Shown: positions 17,134 through 26,253, counted from the first letter of the stretch. The stretch is DNA of 56,179 bases from Candidatus Thalassarchaeaceae archaeon (GCA_023700255.1 JAJPRD010000007.1:1-56179); one strand, 5' to 3'. Translations and numbers: made by a program. The notes: generated by a model from the letters alone, not told the origin.

Positions 17134-18558
17134 TCATAACTCTTTGATAGCAGCATTTAATTCATTCATCATTTTCTTACCATCGCCAAAGAGCATCATA
17201 GTTTTATCTTCATAAAACAAATCATTATCGACACCTGCATAACCTACAGATAGGCTTCTCTTAATTATTACAACTGTCCTAGCCTTATCTGCATCGATTA
17301 TTGGCATTCCAGCCAAAGGACCTTCTCCACTCCTAGCAGCAGGATTACAAGTATCGTTAGCCCCTATTACTATGGCCATATCACATTCAGGAAATTCAGG
17401 ATTAATTTCATCCATTTCTATTAATTGATCATAAGGAACATTTGCCTCTGCGAGAAGGACATTCATGTGACCTGGCATTCGCCCTGCAACAGGATGAATT
17501 GCATATTTCACTTCTGTATCAAATCTATCTTGAAGAAGATCTGCAAATTCCTTTACTTGGTGCTGACATTGACTAACTGCCATTCCATAACCAGGTATGA
17601 TAATGACTTTCTGAGCGCCATCTACCATCATAGCAACTTCTTCAGCATCCGATCCAACCTTAGTTCGAGTTAAGTTTACTTTTTCAGAACCACCAAATGA
17701 TTTGAACAGTACATCTGGAAGCGTACGATTCATTGCCTTACACATAATGAAAGTTAAAATTAAACCTGATGCACCAACTAGAGAACCGGCTACAATCAAT
17801 ACACTATTGCCGATGATAAAACCAGTAAATGCTGCAGCAATTCCAGAAAGCGAATTAAGAAGAGATACTACAACAGGCATATCTGCACCGCCTATAGGTA
17901 AAACCAGTATGATTCCTAGAATGCTAGATACAGCAATTATAGCATAGAGTAGTTCTTCATTTCTTGGATCAGATATACTTAGATAAATCAACACAAAGAC
18001 TAGTACAATTAATGACACTTTGATGTAATTCAGCCATGAAGGACCCCAAGTAGGGGTACGGAACCACTTTCCAAATATACTAACACCTCCCTTTAGCTTA
18101 TACATTGCTAGTATAGAACCAGTAAGGGTCATCCATCCGACTAAAGCAGATAATCCTGCAGCTATCATAAGTACTTCTAATCCTAAACCAGTTGGTAAAG
18201 ATAACTCTGGGTTTTCAATATATTTCCAAGACTCTGATAATGCAACTAATGCAGAAGCAGCACCTCCAAAGCCATTGAATAAGGCAACCAATTCAGGCAT
18301 ACCTGTCATTTGAACTCTAACAGCCATTATGTAGCCAATAGTAGAACCTACTAATATCCCTGAAACAATCAATGTCCATTCAGCCCCACCTTCGAGATAC
18401 ATATCAGTTACAGTTGTCAATACTGCAACTAACATACCCATAGATCCTAATTGATTTCCAGCAGGAGCAGTTCTAGGATGTCCAAGCTTTTTCAAACCAA
18501 GAATAAATAATGATGCAGAAATTAGATAACCAATAGATATCCATTCGCCGAACTCCAT
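17134..18558 (-). CDS. pntB: Proton-translocating NAD(P) transhydrogenase, beta subunit
   Basis: Couples hydride transfer from NADH to NADP+ with proton flow into the cell, making NADPH. The first 290 residues form about eight or nine membrane helices. The NADP-binding domain III has VIIIPGYGMAVSQCQHQVKE, YAIHPVAGRMPGHMNVLLAEA, PYDQLIEMDEINPEF, DMAIVIGANDTCNPAAR and FGDGKKMM, all classic for PntB. Full length at 474 residues. It is third in a pntA1-pntA2-pntB operon, with 3 bases between pntA2 and this gene. Confidence 0.96.
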   Translation of the reverse strand: MEFGEWISIGYLISASLFILGLKKLGHPRTAPAGNQLGSMGMLVAVLTTVTDMYLEGGAEWTLIVSGILVGSTIGYIMAVRVQMTGMPELVALFNGFGGAASALVALSESWKYIENPELSLPTGLGLEVLMIAAGLSALVGWMTLTGSILAMYKLKGGVSIFGKWFRTPTWGPSWLNYIKVSLIVLVFVLIYLSISDPRNEELLYAIIAVSSILGIILVLPIGGADMPVVVSLLNSLSGIAAAFTGFIIGNSVLIVAGSLVGASGLILTFIMCKAMNRTLPDVLFKSFGGSEKVNLTRTKVGSDAEEVAMMVDGAQKVIIIPGYGMAVSQCQHQVKEFADLLQDRFDTEVKYAIHPVAGRMPGHMNVLLAEANVPYDQLIEMDEINPEFPECDMAIVIGANDTCNPAARSGEGPLAGMPIIDADKARTVVIIKRSLSVGYAGVDNDLFYEDKTMMLFGDGKKMMNELNAAIKEL

Positions 18559-18561
18559 AAA

Positions 18562-18876
18562 TTAGTCCTCCTTTTTCTTATTTTTCCCAGCAATCATATT
18601 CAACATTCGATTAGTCACAGCAAAGCCTCCAATGACGTTTATCATTGCTAAAACAATAGCTAAGAAGGCCAATAATCCAGATAAAGATGTATTACCACCC
18701 TCAAAGGCTACATTGGCACCATATAATGCTCCAACAACGCTAATGCCAGAAATAGCATTGGCGCCACTCATCAAAGGTGTGTGTAACATTGAAGGTACCT
18801 TTGTTATTAACTCGAAACCTAGGAATATAGAGAGAACAAAAAGAGTTATTGAACCTATTAGAAATTCAGGAGTCAT
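18562..18876 (-). CDS. pntAB: NAD(P) transhydrogenase, alpha subunit membrane part (alpha2)
   Basis: A 104-residue protein with three membrane helices (FLIGSITLFVLSIFLGFEL, ISGISVVGALYGANV, GLLAFLAIVLAMINVIGGF) and the family phrases PSMLHTPLMSGANAISGI and GGFAVTNRML. This is the C-terminal membrane section of PntA made as a separate polypeptide, as in Rhodospirillum-type transhydrogenases. The ATG at 18876 overlaps the upstream stop as TGATG, which favours translational coupling. A TTG three bases earlier is also in frame. Confidence 0.94.
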   Translation of the reverse strand: MTPEFLIGSITLFVLSIFLGFELITKVPSMLHTPLMSGANAISGISVVGALYGANVAFEGGNTSLSGLLAFLAIVLAMINVIGGFAVTNRMLNMIAGKNKKKED

Positions 18877-20036
18877 CAAAGAATCCCTCCTAGATTAATA
18901 TGCTTACTATGTATACTTCCATCTTGGCAGATTAACACACCGCCCGCACCTGGTATATGGAAATCAGATCCTTCAGGTGAACCAACAAGAACATCATCAT
19001 CTTCAGATATAATTAATTCACCATCATCATAAATTGACAATATAAAAGTAGTTAAATTATTCGAATATAACATGCTAGCAGTATTAGCAATTGTACCTGG
19101 GAGATTAGATGTTCCGACTATTATAACACCATTTTCAGTAGTATAAACTTCTCCGGGTTTTGTTAATTCGCAATTTCCACCTACGTCAGCATTCATATCA
19201 ACAATGACTGATCCAGATTTGAAAGATAAAACAGCAGATGCAGGGATAGTAATAGGTGCAGGGCGACCAAAAATTCTAGCAGTAGTTACAATAATATCGG
19301 CTTCGGATGCAACTTCACAAACGGTATTGTTAACTTTTTGAATGAACTCTGGAGTCAAAGGTTTAGCATATCCAGATTCATCTTCAAAATCATCCATTCC
19401 TTCAACTTCTATAAAACGGCCACCTACAGATTCAATCTGTTCTGCTGCTGATTTTCGGACATCGGATGCATAAACAATCGCTCCCAGTCTTTTAGCGGTT
19501 GCAATGGCTTGCAGTCCTGCGACTCCGCTACCCATAATCACAACTTTTGCCGGTTTAATAGTTCCTGCAGAGGTTGTCATCATAGGTATTCCTCGTGGAA
19601 CATAAGATGCACCTAATAGAACTGCCTTGTACCCTGCTAGATTGTCTTGACTAGAATTAACATCCATAGATTGAGCCCTTGATAACCTTCGAGGGATCAT
19701 ATCCATTGAGAACAAAGTCACATTAGATTTTATGCAAGAATTTATTTGTTCAGGATGACGAAATGGATCCGCAACACATGCAAGTTTCATACCACTTCTT
19801 AATTCAGAGGTATCTAGCATTCGTATTGTGATCAGTAATTCACAAGATAAAACATCAGTTCTAGAACTTATATTCGCTCCAGCAGATTCATATTCATTAT
19901 CTGAATAATTTGAATTAAGACCTGCGCCAGATTCAACAAAAACATCTAATCCTTTTTTTATTAATTTTTTAACAGAATTTGGTACAATTGCAACTCTGTT
20001 TTCACCATCAGGTTCAGTCAATACTCCTAACCGCAT
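18876..20036 (-). CDS. pntAA: NAD(P) transhydrogenase, alpha subunit NAD-binding part (alpha1)
   Basis: The NAD(H)-binding domain I of the transhydrogenase, related to alanine dehydrogenase. The 386-residue protein starts with MRLGVLTEPDGENRVAIVPN. It has the Rossmann motif VVIMGSGVAGLQAIATAKRLGA followed by YASDVRKSAAEQ, the mobile-loop region GYAKPLTPEF, and VIVDMNADVGGNCELT. It lies in the cytoplasm docked on PntB domain III. First gene of the operon; the 120-base region before it (20037-20156) holds the promoter, and nothing else was seen there. Confidence 0.95.
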   Translation of the reverse strand: MRLGVLTEPDGENRVAIVPNSVKKLIKKGLDVFVESGAGLNSNYSDNEYESAGANISSRTDVLSCELLITIRMLDTSELRSGMKLACVADPFRHPEQINSCIKSNVTLFSMDMIPRRLSRAQSMDVNSSQDNLAGYKAVLLGASYVPRGIPMMTTSAGTIKPAKVVIMGSGVAGLQAIATAKRLGAIVYASDVRKSAAEQIESVGGRFIEVEGMDDFEDESGYAKPLTPEFIQKVNNTVCEVASEADIIVTTARIFGRPAPITIPASAVLSFKSGSVIVDMNADVGGNCELTKPGEVYTTENGVIIVGTSNLPGTIANTASMLYSNNLTTFILSIYDDGELIISEDDDVLVGSPEGSDFHIPGAGGVLICQDGSIHSKHINLGGIL

Positions 20037-20156
20037 AATATCACATCTACAAAAATAAGTCTTTGGCCCATTATTGTTAACTGACCCGAACGGAATCAGA
20101 TTATTGAATGAAACGGATGGATGTCTTCAAAATGATAATACAATGCCATGTTTTAT

Positions 20157-20840
20157 TCAGAAAAGAATTGTGAAACCTATACCAAAAACAGCGACATCAC
20201 AAATTGCGTGGGATAACCAACACACCCATATTGAACGATACCGAATATATAGCCAAGACCATATCGCAGCAGCAGATAAAAGTCCAACAGATGCTAAAAT
20301 AGTTTGCCACCAAATAAAACCAAACAGGTGTAGAGCTATTGAATGATGGAGTGTGAATAGCAATGAAGAAAATATTATTGCCGCTATATCATTATTGAAG
20401 ACTATTCGAGATTTAGTAGTTATGAACCAGCGAAATACATATTCCTCCAAGAGACTGTTTATGAATATCCAATAGAACATCCCCAAGATATACAAATTGA
20501 TATTAGAAAGACCCTTTGATTGGAGAGTATTTGTCATTTGATTAATATCCAGTGTACTTTCAAAAACATACCATGTGACAAGTATAATAATAGACATTCC
20601 TAGACCGGTTATGAAACCCATCCTAAGACCCTCTTTAGATGGTAAAGTCTTAGAAATCGAATTATGATCTACACGAATATACCATACAGTAGGAATGATG
20701 AATATCAACAGTTTACAAAATAAGAAAAATAATTGAGATGACTGTTTATCATCAATTATTTCTAAACCAAAAATTACAGATATTGAAGGGATGAAACCTA
20801 TCATTAAAATCGCAATTATCGATTTCTCTCTGGGACCCAT
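20157..20840 (-). CDS. CPBP-family intramembrane protease (CAAX-protease-like)
   Basis: A polytopic membrane protein of about 227 residues with some seven hydrophobic segments. The three CPBP motifs are present in order: LLEEYVFRWF (EExxxR), LLFTLHHSIAL (FxxxH) and WVCWLSHAICDV (HxxxD). These residues form the glutamate/histidine active site of Rce1-like proteases. In prokaryotes the family is linked to membrane protein processing or bacteriocin immunity; the substrate here is unknown. ATG 20840 is preferred; GTG 20849 is also possible. It is divergent from mdh over about 110 bases. Confidence 0.85.
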   Translation of the reverse strand: MGPREKSIIAILMIGFIPSISVIFGLEIIDDKQSSQLFFLFCKLLIFIIPTVWYIRVDHNSISKTLPSKEGLRMGFITGLGMSIIILVTWYVFESTLDINQMTNTLQSKGLSNINLYILGMFYWIFINSLLEEYVFRWFITTKSRIVFNNDIAAIIFSSLLFTLHHSIALHLFGFIWWQTILASVGLLSAAAIWSWLYIRYRSIWVCWLSHAICDVAVFGIGFTILF

Positions 20841-20953
20841 AATGCTCACTAATACGCATATAATAATTGAATATTATCCCTGCAAAGTAAGAGTTTACTT
20901 ATCACTAAAGGCTAAGGATGAGATACCAGCGGACACATAATGAGGGAAACTCA

Positions 20954-21892
20954 ATGGCAAGAGAAGCAAGGAAAATAGCAGTAATCGGTGCAGGTAATGT
21001 TGGGGCGACTTGTGCCTTTGTGATGGCCGAAAGAAAATTAGGCGAAATTGTATTACTAGATATTTATGAGGGTTTCGCAAAAGGTAAAGCCTTGGATATG
21101 AGCCAGGGTGGACAAGTTCTAAACTATGATGGAAAGATAACTGGAACTTCTGATTATGAAGACATTGCAGGTTCGGATGTTGTTGTAGTAACCTCTGGTT
21201 TCCCAAGGCAACCAGGAATGAGTCGAGAAGATTTGATAGGGAAAAATGCAGAAATAATTTTACAAGTAGGAACTGGAATTAGAGACTACGCTCCCGACGC
21301 AGTAGTAATAATGGTCACAAACCCTCTTGATTTAATGACTTACCATATGCAAAAAGTAACTGGCTTCCCCTCCAATAGAGTAATTGGGCAGGCAGGAATC
21401 CTTGATTCTGCAAGAATGACTCACTTTGTTTCAGAAGCAATAGGGTGTTCAAATGAAGATGTTCAGGCTATGGTATTAGGTGGGCATGGAGATACAATGG
21501 TACCTTTGCCAAGGTACACTACCGTAGGTGGAATACCTATTACTCAACTGCTTGATGAAAAAACTATTGATTCCATATCTAAAAGGACTGCTAGTGGAGG
21601 AGGAGAAATAGTGAAGTTACTAGAAAGAGGAAGTGCTTTTTATGCACCAGGAAGTGCTGCAGCAATTATGGCGGAGTCAGTATTAAATGATAGAAAAAGA
21701 ATGCTTCCATGCAGCGCTTTACTAAATGGTGAATATGGATTAAAAGATGTATATATTGGCGTCCCAGTCATCTTAGGAAAGAATGGAGTAGAACGAATAA
21801 TTGAATTAGATTTAGAAAATGAAGAATTAGATAGTTTGCAAGAATCTGCTAATTTCTACAAGTCTCAGCTAAGTGAAATATTAGGATATTAG
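20954..21892 (+). CDS. mdh: Malate dehydrogenase (LDH-like, NAD-dependent)
   Basis: Interconverts malate and oxaloacetate. ATG 20954 is chosen because a GAGGG Shine-Dalgarno-like sequence precedes it and the protein then begins MAREARKIAVIGAGNVGATCAF, with the NAD-binding glycine motif. The substrate loop GFPRQPGMSREDLIGKNAEI carries arginines typical of malate specificity rather than the lactate glutamine. The active-site histidine lies in VLGGHGDTMVPLPRYTTVGGIP. The 312-residue length is standard for this group. The gene is followed 20 bases later by a Nudix hydrolase on the same strand, probably co-transcribed. Confidence 0.96.
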   Translation: MAREARKIAVIGAGNVGATCAFVMAERKLGEIVLLDIYEGFAKGKALDMSQGGQVLNYDGKITGTSDYEDIAGSDVVVVTSGFPRQPGMSREDLIGKNAEIILQVGTGIRDYAPDAVVIMVTNPLDLMTYHMQKVTGFPSNRVIGQAGILDSARMTHFVSEAIGCSNEDVQAMVLGGHGDTMVPLPRYTTVGGIPITQLLDEKTIDSISKRTASGGGEIVKLLERGSAFYAPGSAAAIMAESVLNDRKRMLPCSALLNGEYGLKDVYIGVPVILGKNGVERIIELDLENEELDSLQESANFYKSQLSEILGY

Positions 21893-21911
21893 TAATTAAG
21901 AAGGAAAAAAA

Positions 21912-22673
21912 ATGGCAGATTATATACATCTAGAACACGACGGGAAGTTACTTCTAGTCAATGATAATGGAGATGGACCTGCCATACCGAAATTAGGAAG
22001 AATGAATTGGGATGGAGATTCATTCCTAATTCGGCTTCCCACTCCTGATGAAGTTAAGAGAATGGGAATTAAATGGGAACTCAAGAGGAAAAATTTACTT
22101 GTTATTGGGGATATAGAGAAGGAAATAATTATTGCAACTCCAATAATAGATTGGCCTGAAAATTGGGCATGGAAAGATTCAGTAATTAGCGATAGTGCAG
22201 TAGATCCTGTAGCAAGAGAATCGGTTTATAGAACAATACATCGAGTGGTATCCAAAGTGGTTATTCAAAATAATAATCAAATGATCCTCATGGCAAAAGC
22301 AAGCAGAGGTTTCTTTACTGGTTGCTGGACATTACCTGGAGGTTTTGTTGATTATGGAGAACATCCTAGAACAGGAGCAGTGAGAGAAGCCCTAGAAGAA
22401 TTAGGAATCATCATACAAATCTCAGATAAACAAGGGGAATCAGGAGAAGTAATCGATGGAGATGATGGAGTAATAATACAACAAAATATTTTCACATCCG
22501 AGGGAATAAACTGGTTATCGTTTACATATAATTGTAATTTAGATATTCCACTTGAGAAAATTAAACCAAAAAAGGGTGAAATTGAAGAAGCAAGATGGTT
22601 TACAAAAGAAGATGCTTTGAGAAATGCAGTAAGTATGTTTGATAGAGATGCAATATTAAGATTGAATAATTAA
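21912..22673 (+). CDS. Nudix hydrolase with N-terminal extension
   Basis: Nudix enzymes hydrolyse nucleoside diphosphates linked to another group. The box GGFVDYGEHPRTGAVREALEELGI, from about residue 143, has all the Nudix residues (Gx5Ex7REUxEExGU). Around it are VVIQNNNQMILMAKASRGFFTGCWTLPGG upstream and EEARWFTKEDAL downstream. The first 110 residues are a separate domain with no known match to me, containing a tryptophan-rich stretch (DWPENWAWKD). The substrate could be NADH, ADP-ribose or an oxidised nucleotide. An AAGGAAAAAA sequence precedes the ATG. Confidence 0.88.
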   Translation: MADYIHLEHDGKLLLVNDNGDGPAIPKLGRMNWDGDSFLIRLPTPDEVKRMGIKWELKRKNLLVIGDIEKEIIIATPIIDWPENWAWKDSVISDSAVDPVARESVYRTIHRVVSKVVIQNNNQMILMAKASRGFFTGCWTLPGGFVDYGEHPRTGAVREALEELGIIIQISDKQGESGEVIDGDDGVIIQQNIFTSEGINWLSFTYNCNLDIPLEKIKPKKGEIEEARWFTKEDALRNAVSMFDRDAILRLNN

Positions 22674-22680
22674 AAAAAAA
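22672..22680 (-). terminator. T-tract terminator for tRNA-Pro
   Basis: Nine consecutive A on the plus strand are nine T on the minus strand, about 22 bases past the encoded CCA of tRNA-Pro. Oligo-T tracts terminate archaeal RNA polymerase. Confidence 0.55.
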
Positions 22681-22701
22681 GTATTCACCTGAATAAATTA
22701 G

Positions 22702-22779
22702 TGGTGGGCCTGCCTGGATTTGAACCAGAGTCTGTTCGTCCCAAACGAACAAGCATAGACCAGACTAACCCACAGGCCC
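22702..22779 (-). tRNA. tRNA-Pro (anticodon TGG), CCA encoded
   Basis: The minus strand folds as a cloverleaf. The acceptor is GGGCCTG/CAGGCCC, the anticodon stem GTTCG/CGAAC with loop TTTGGGA (anticodon TGG, G37), and the T arm TCTGG-TTCAAAT-CCAGG; the discriminator is A, followed by genome-encoded CCA (plus-strand 22702-22704). The D stem is weak, with G-U pairs. There is no intron. It lies between a Nudix gene and a zinc-ribbon protein gene. Confidence 0.95.
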
Positions 22780-22816
22780 TGTGAGTAACCCGACGACCGA
22801 ACTACCTGTCAAGAAC

Positions 22817-23251
22817 TTAACTCAACCAATTCCATGTTTTTTCATTTACTCTGAATAACAAACCTTGCATTTCAGCCTGACCAATTAAGTGATCACTAGT
22901 TAAATCTAATTTCCCCTCATCCAACAATATTTTATCTAGTGAAGCATTAGTTAATTCACCATTTTCATCGGTAGCTAATTTCATTAATTGGATCTTATTT
23001 TGAGTATTAGGCATAGATTTAAACTTACTTTTAGAATCTTTCTTTTTGATTTTAGATATTAATTCATCACTTATCTCATCAGGAATATTTGCAACAGACA
23101 CGGCATAGGACAACTTTTCTGCATCCTCAAATAACTCGAGTTTCTTAATATCACTAGAAGAACCACACTTTGTACAGTAATTGTTTAGAGATTTTGACGA
23201 GCCAAATGAGTGCCCACAACCACATGTGACAAGGTTGAATGACTGAGCCAT
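22817..23251 (-). CDS. Zinc-ribbon protein, unknown function
   Basis: A 144-residue protein opening with a four-cysteine ribbon: CGCGHSF then YCTKCGSS (Cys10, 12, 26, 29 or close). A charged linker (KIKKKDSKSKFKS) and a helical C-terminal domain (IQLMKLATDENGELTNASLDKILL... EMQGLLFRVNEKTWNWLS) follow and could be a winged helix. This layout suits a nucleic-acid-binding protein, possibly a transcription factor, but I do not recognise the family. The ATG at 23251 is the natural start. tRNA-Pro lies downstream on the same strand. Confidence 0.7.
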   Translation of the reverse strand: MAQSFNLVTCGCGHSFGSSKSLNNYCTKCGSSSDIKKLELFEDAEKLSYAVSVANIPDEISDELISKIKKKDSKSKFKSMPNTQNKIQLMKLATDENGELTNASLDKILLDEGKLDLTSDHLIGQAEMQGLLFRVNEKTWNWLS

Positions 23252-23338
23252 AATTGTATAGGAAAAGTGATAGTTGAAGAGTTTGTCTGATGATTGGTGT
23301 CACAATTAATTCATGAATGACGATGGTAGTCGAGATAC

Positions 23339-23620
23339 ATGAAGCGTGCCAGAGTAACGGCATCATGGATTATTATTCTCGGACTTATTTTATCCTCAGC
23401 GAATAGTTTTGTGAAATCTGGTGGCGATTCGATTGACGCTTGGGCATTACTATTGTTAATACCTGTACCACTTATATTCATAATTTCCAATCGCTCAATA
23501 ACAGAGAATACTAAGAATATAGATTTAGAAGAATGGAATGAGGATAATGATGAAAAATATGCATTAGAGAAAAATGCAGATGACCCCCTCGAAAGCGGTT
23601 TTGACATCCCCATATTATAA
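23339..23620 (+). CDS. Small two-helix membrane protein, unknown
   Basis: A 93-residue product with a basic start (MKRARVTAS), two hydrophobic segments (WIIILGLILSSANSF and AWALLLLIPVPLIFIISN) and an acidic C-terminal tail (LEEWNEDNDEKYALEKNADD). Both ends probably lie in the cytoplasm. There is no recognisable family. The region 23252-23338 is the shared upstream zone with the divergent zinc-ribbon gene. Its stop codon abuts the fttA stop codon on the other strand with no intervening base (TAACTA). Confidence 0.65.
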   Translation: MKRARVTASWIIILGLILSSANSFVKSGGDSIDAWALLLLIPVPLIFIISNRSITENTKNIDLEEWNEDNDEKYALEKNADDPLESGFDIPIL

Positions 23621-25537
23621 CTACAATAATCTCAATGTTTCAAGATTAGCTGGAGCATATGTTTGTACACGGAATTTTTCACGTAAACCTTGACGGAATG
23701 CGTTACATGTTTGAGCATCCCCATGATGACAGATTATTTTCCTTGGAGTCGGATTTAGAGCAGCTACATAATCCATTAATTGATTCCTATCTGAATGGCC
23801 ACTGAAACCATCTATTTTCCTCATAGAACAATTAACTTGAACCATCAAAGTTTGGCCTTTGTCGACCAATGGGACAGATGAGTGACCATCACGTAGTCTA
23901 CTACCAAGTGTACCTGATGCTTGATAACCAACAAAACATAGAGTATTGTTAGGTTCTGGAGCCCAGTGTTTGAAATATTCAACGATGGGCCCTCCTGTCA
24001 TCATACCACTGGTTGCTAAAACAATGCAAGGAGATGGGTCCAGAAGTATTGATTCTCTCTGTTGATATGATTCAACTGTACGGAACCATTTCGAGTGGAA
24101 TGGGTTTTCAGAACCACCTTTTAGAAGTTTTTTCCTTAAATCTTTATTCAGAAAATTGGGGTGACTCGCATGAATCGCTGTTGCTTCGGAGATCATGCCA
24201 TCCAACCAAACAGTAACTGGAGATACTTTTCCTGACTTGAATAATTCATCAATCGCAATCATTACTTCTTGAGAGCGCCCTACAGCAAAAACAGGACAGA
24301 AAATTTTACCACCTCGGCCAATGACATCAATTATCATTTCTTGTAATTCATGACTAGCGGCATCTCTAGTAGGTTGAATATCTTGAGGTCCTCCATAAGT
24401 TGATTCGATAACTAATGTATCAACTTTAGGGAATCTGACAGTTGCTGCATCGAACAACCAGGATTTCTCATACTTAATATCACCTGAAAATAATATTTTA
24501 TGTTCATTGTTTCCTTCACCAATGTTCATATAAACACTAGATGAACCTAAAATATGTCCTGCATTTTCCATAGTCATCTTAACATCTGGAGCGATATCTG
24601 TTTTATCACCCCAATTAACATCAACAACATGTTTGATACATTCTTGAATATCCGCTTTTGAATAAGGCGCTTCATTACCCTCTGCTTGACTGACTTTAAC
24701 GTAATCAATTTGGAGTAATGTCATCAAATCTCTTGTTGGAGGAGTACAATAAACAGGTCCTCGGTAACCATAACGGAATAGAACTGGCAACATGGCAATA
24801 TGATCTACGTGAGCATGAGTTAGAACAATGGCATCGAGATTATCCAGAGGCATTAATTCAGGTGCATTGAAGAATGGTTGAATCTCATTTTTATTCGTGG
24901 TTGGCTTTGCCCCGCAATCAACCAGTACTTTAGATTCATTTGTTGTTATTAGATGCATGGCCCTACCAACTTCTCTGTAAGATCCTAAGGCAGTTATCCT
25001 AACCCAAGATTCACCTGGGCGTTGAGGTCTGTAAATTCTTGCACCAAACTTCCTAAGTAATGATTTTCTCTCATCGGACATTTCTTTCCTATATCGTCTA
25101 ATATCATGTTGAGTTCTACTTTCAATTGATGGGGCTCTCACGACTTTTATCAGCCAACCAATTTGATTCCTTAACGATTGGATGTGAGAGCCTTTCGGAC
25201 CTACAGCATCTGATGGATTATCACATTCTAAAATTACTTCACTTAGTGCTGGATCAAGCCAGACTTTCCTGACTTCAGCCTCTGGGGGTATGATTTGACT
25301 AACGGCATCATGCACTTCTTGCTCACTAGACAATATGTCAGGATGTGGTCTAATCACAATCCTTCTTTTCACGATTTTAGCAATTTTAACTGTCAAATTA
25401 TCAGTAGAAGTAGTAAATCTTTCAGGTTGTTTGGTAATCACTGATATTGAACCTGCTTCAAGATCAATCTCATAATCGATGTCTTTCGGTATTATACCAG
25501 ATATCTTCTTTTTCAATTCAGCGTATGACATTCTCAT
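23621..25537 (-). CDS. fttA: Transcription termination ribonuclease FttA/aCPSF1
   Basis: Archaeal homologue of eukaryotic CPSF73. It cleaves nascent RNA at U-rich sites and terminates transcription genome-wide. The N-terminal region, about 140 residues, carries KH-like RNA-binding domains (AVGPKGSHIQSLRNQIGW is the second KH core). The metallo-beta-lactamase part has HAHVDH at residues 241-246, GHILGSS, LFSGDIKYE and VESTYGG. The beta-CASP part has CPVFAVGRSQEVM, ATSGMMTGGPI and SGHSDRNQL, ending in a histidine motif (IICHHGDAQT). Full length at 638 residues. It lies 74 bases downstream of psmB on the same strand, behind a palindromic element. Confidence 0.96.
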   Translation of the reverse strand: MRMSYAELKKKISGIIPKDIDYEIDLEAGSISVITKQPERFTTSTDNLTVKIAKIVKRRIVIRPHPDILSSEQEVHDAVSQIIPPEAEVRKVWLDPALSEVILECDNPSDAVGPKGSHIQSLRNQIGWLIKVVRAPSIESRTQHDIRRYRKEMSDERKSLLRKFGARIYRPQRPGESWVRITALGSYREVGRAMHLITTNESKVLVDCGAKPTTNKNEIQPFFNAPELMPLDNLDAIVLTHAHVDHIAMLPVLFRYGYRGPVYCTPPTRDLMTLLQIDYVKVSQAEGNEAPYSKADIQECIKHVVDVNWGDKTDIAPDVKMTMENAGHILGSSSVYMNIGEGNNEHKILFSGDIKYEKSWLFDAATVRFPKVDTLVIESTYGGPQDIQPTRDAASHELQEMIIDVIGRGGKIFCPVFAVGRSQEVMIAIDELFKSGKVSPVTVWLDGMISEATAIHASHPNFLNKDLRKKLLKGGSENPFHSKWFRTVESYQQRESILLDPSPCIVLATSGMMTGGPIVEYFKHWAPEPNNTLCFVGYQASGTLGSRLRDGHSSVPLVDKGQTLMVQVNCSMRKIDGFSGHSDRNQLMDYVAALNPTPRKIICHHGDAQTCNAFRQGLREKFRVQTYAPANLETLRLL

Positions 25538-25553
25538 AAAAAAACAACCAAGT

Positions 25554-25611
25554 TACTCACGACAGAGGTAAAACTCCGAAAAACGGAGATGTGCACAATG
25601 CAACGTGAGTA
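25554..25611 (-). promoter_or_regulatory. Nested inverted repeats between psmB and fttA with U5 loop
   Basis: The outer arms TACTCACG (25554-25561) and CGTGAGTA (25604-25611) are perfect 8-bp complements. Inside and nearly concentric, CTCCG and CGGAG (25574-25588) form a hairpin whose loop is AAAAA on the plus strand, so UUUUU in RNA made from the minus strand. The element fills the psmB-fttA gap, immediately after the psmB stop codon. It could be the psmB terminator, an fttA leader element, or both. Confidence 0.55.
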
Positions 25612-26253
25612 TCATATTGAAGAAAGGAGAGTTGCTAATTGCTCTCCAGATAGTTGTTGAAATCCTTTTTCTGCAGTGATTACTGCTAAATCCATTCCAT
25701 TACCGCTAGCAGCATCTCTTTGAGCAGAAGCAAGAAGGGCTTTAGCTGCAACTTTTAAGGCGGATTTTTCATCCATTCCATCGCGATATTGATCTTCAAG
25801 AACCCCATACATATATGGTGAACCTGAACCTGTTGCACAATATACATCAGGTATTGAACCACCTGCTGAATCGATACTGTAAACGCTTGAACCTGAAGAA
25901 TCAACACCAACAATTAGTAATTGAACATAATGAGGTCTACCAACTAATATATTGGCAGTTAGTGTAGCTGCACCCTTAACTGTCATAGCTGTTCCTTCTT
26001 TTAGTTCATATAACTTTAGTTCCGCAGCAAGAGTCCTGGATAATGATTGAGCGTGGCCAACTAATCCAGCTGTTGTCAGAGCGACATTATTAGAAAGTTG
26101 GAACATTTTTTGTACACTTTTATTTGCGATAAAATGACCCATTGTTGCTCTATGGTCAGCACCCACAACTACTCCACCATCAAAGGTTATTCCAATTGTG
26201 CTTGTACCTGTCTTTACTGCATCAGTTGTTGCGTGCATTTTAATCACCGCCAT
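25612..26253 (-). CDS. psmB: Proteasome beta subunit
   Basis: Catalytic subunit of the 20S proteasome. A 16-residue propeptide ends in Gly before the nucleophile Thr17 (KTG then TSTIGITFDGGVVVGADHRATMG). Downstream are VQKMFQLSNNVALTTAGLVGHAQSL with the conserved lysine, and the typical ATGSGSPYMYGVLE and DAASGNGMDLAVIT. At 213 residues it is standard. It is cytoplasmic, pairs with an alpha subunit not in this window, and is probably fed by a PAN-like ATPase. It is divergent from sepF over 155 bases, which hold AT-rich promoter-like sequence and nothing else I could define. Confidence 0.97.
   Translation of the reverse strand: MAVIKMHATTDAVKTGTSTIGITFDGGVVVGADHRATMGHFIANKSVQKMFQLSNNVALTTAGLVGHAQSLSRTLAAELKLYELKEGTAMTVKGAATLTANILVGRPHYVQLLIVGVDSSGSSVYSIDSAGGSIPDVYCATGSGSPYMYGVLEDQYRDGMDEKSALKVAAKALLASAQRDAASGNGMDLAVITAEKGFQQLSGEQLATLLSSI

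Noticed and set aside
23251-23308. 7-bp inverted repeat TAATTGT...ACAATTA
   Set aside because: AT-rich with a 44-base gap; too likely by chance.
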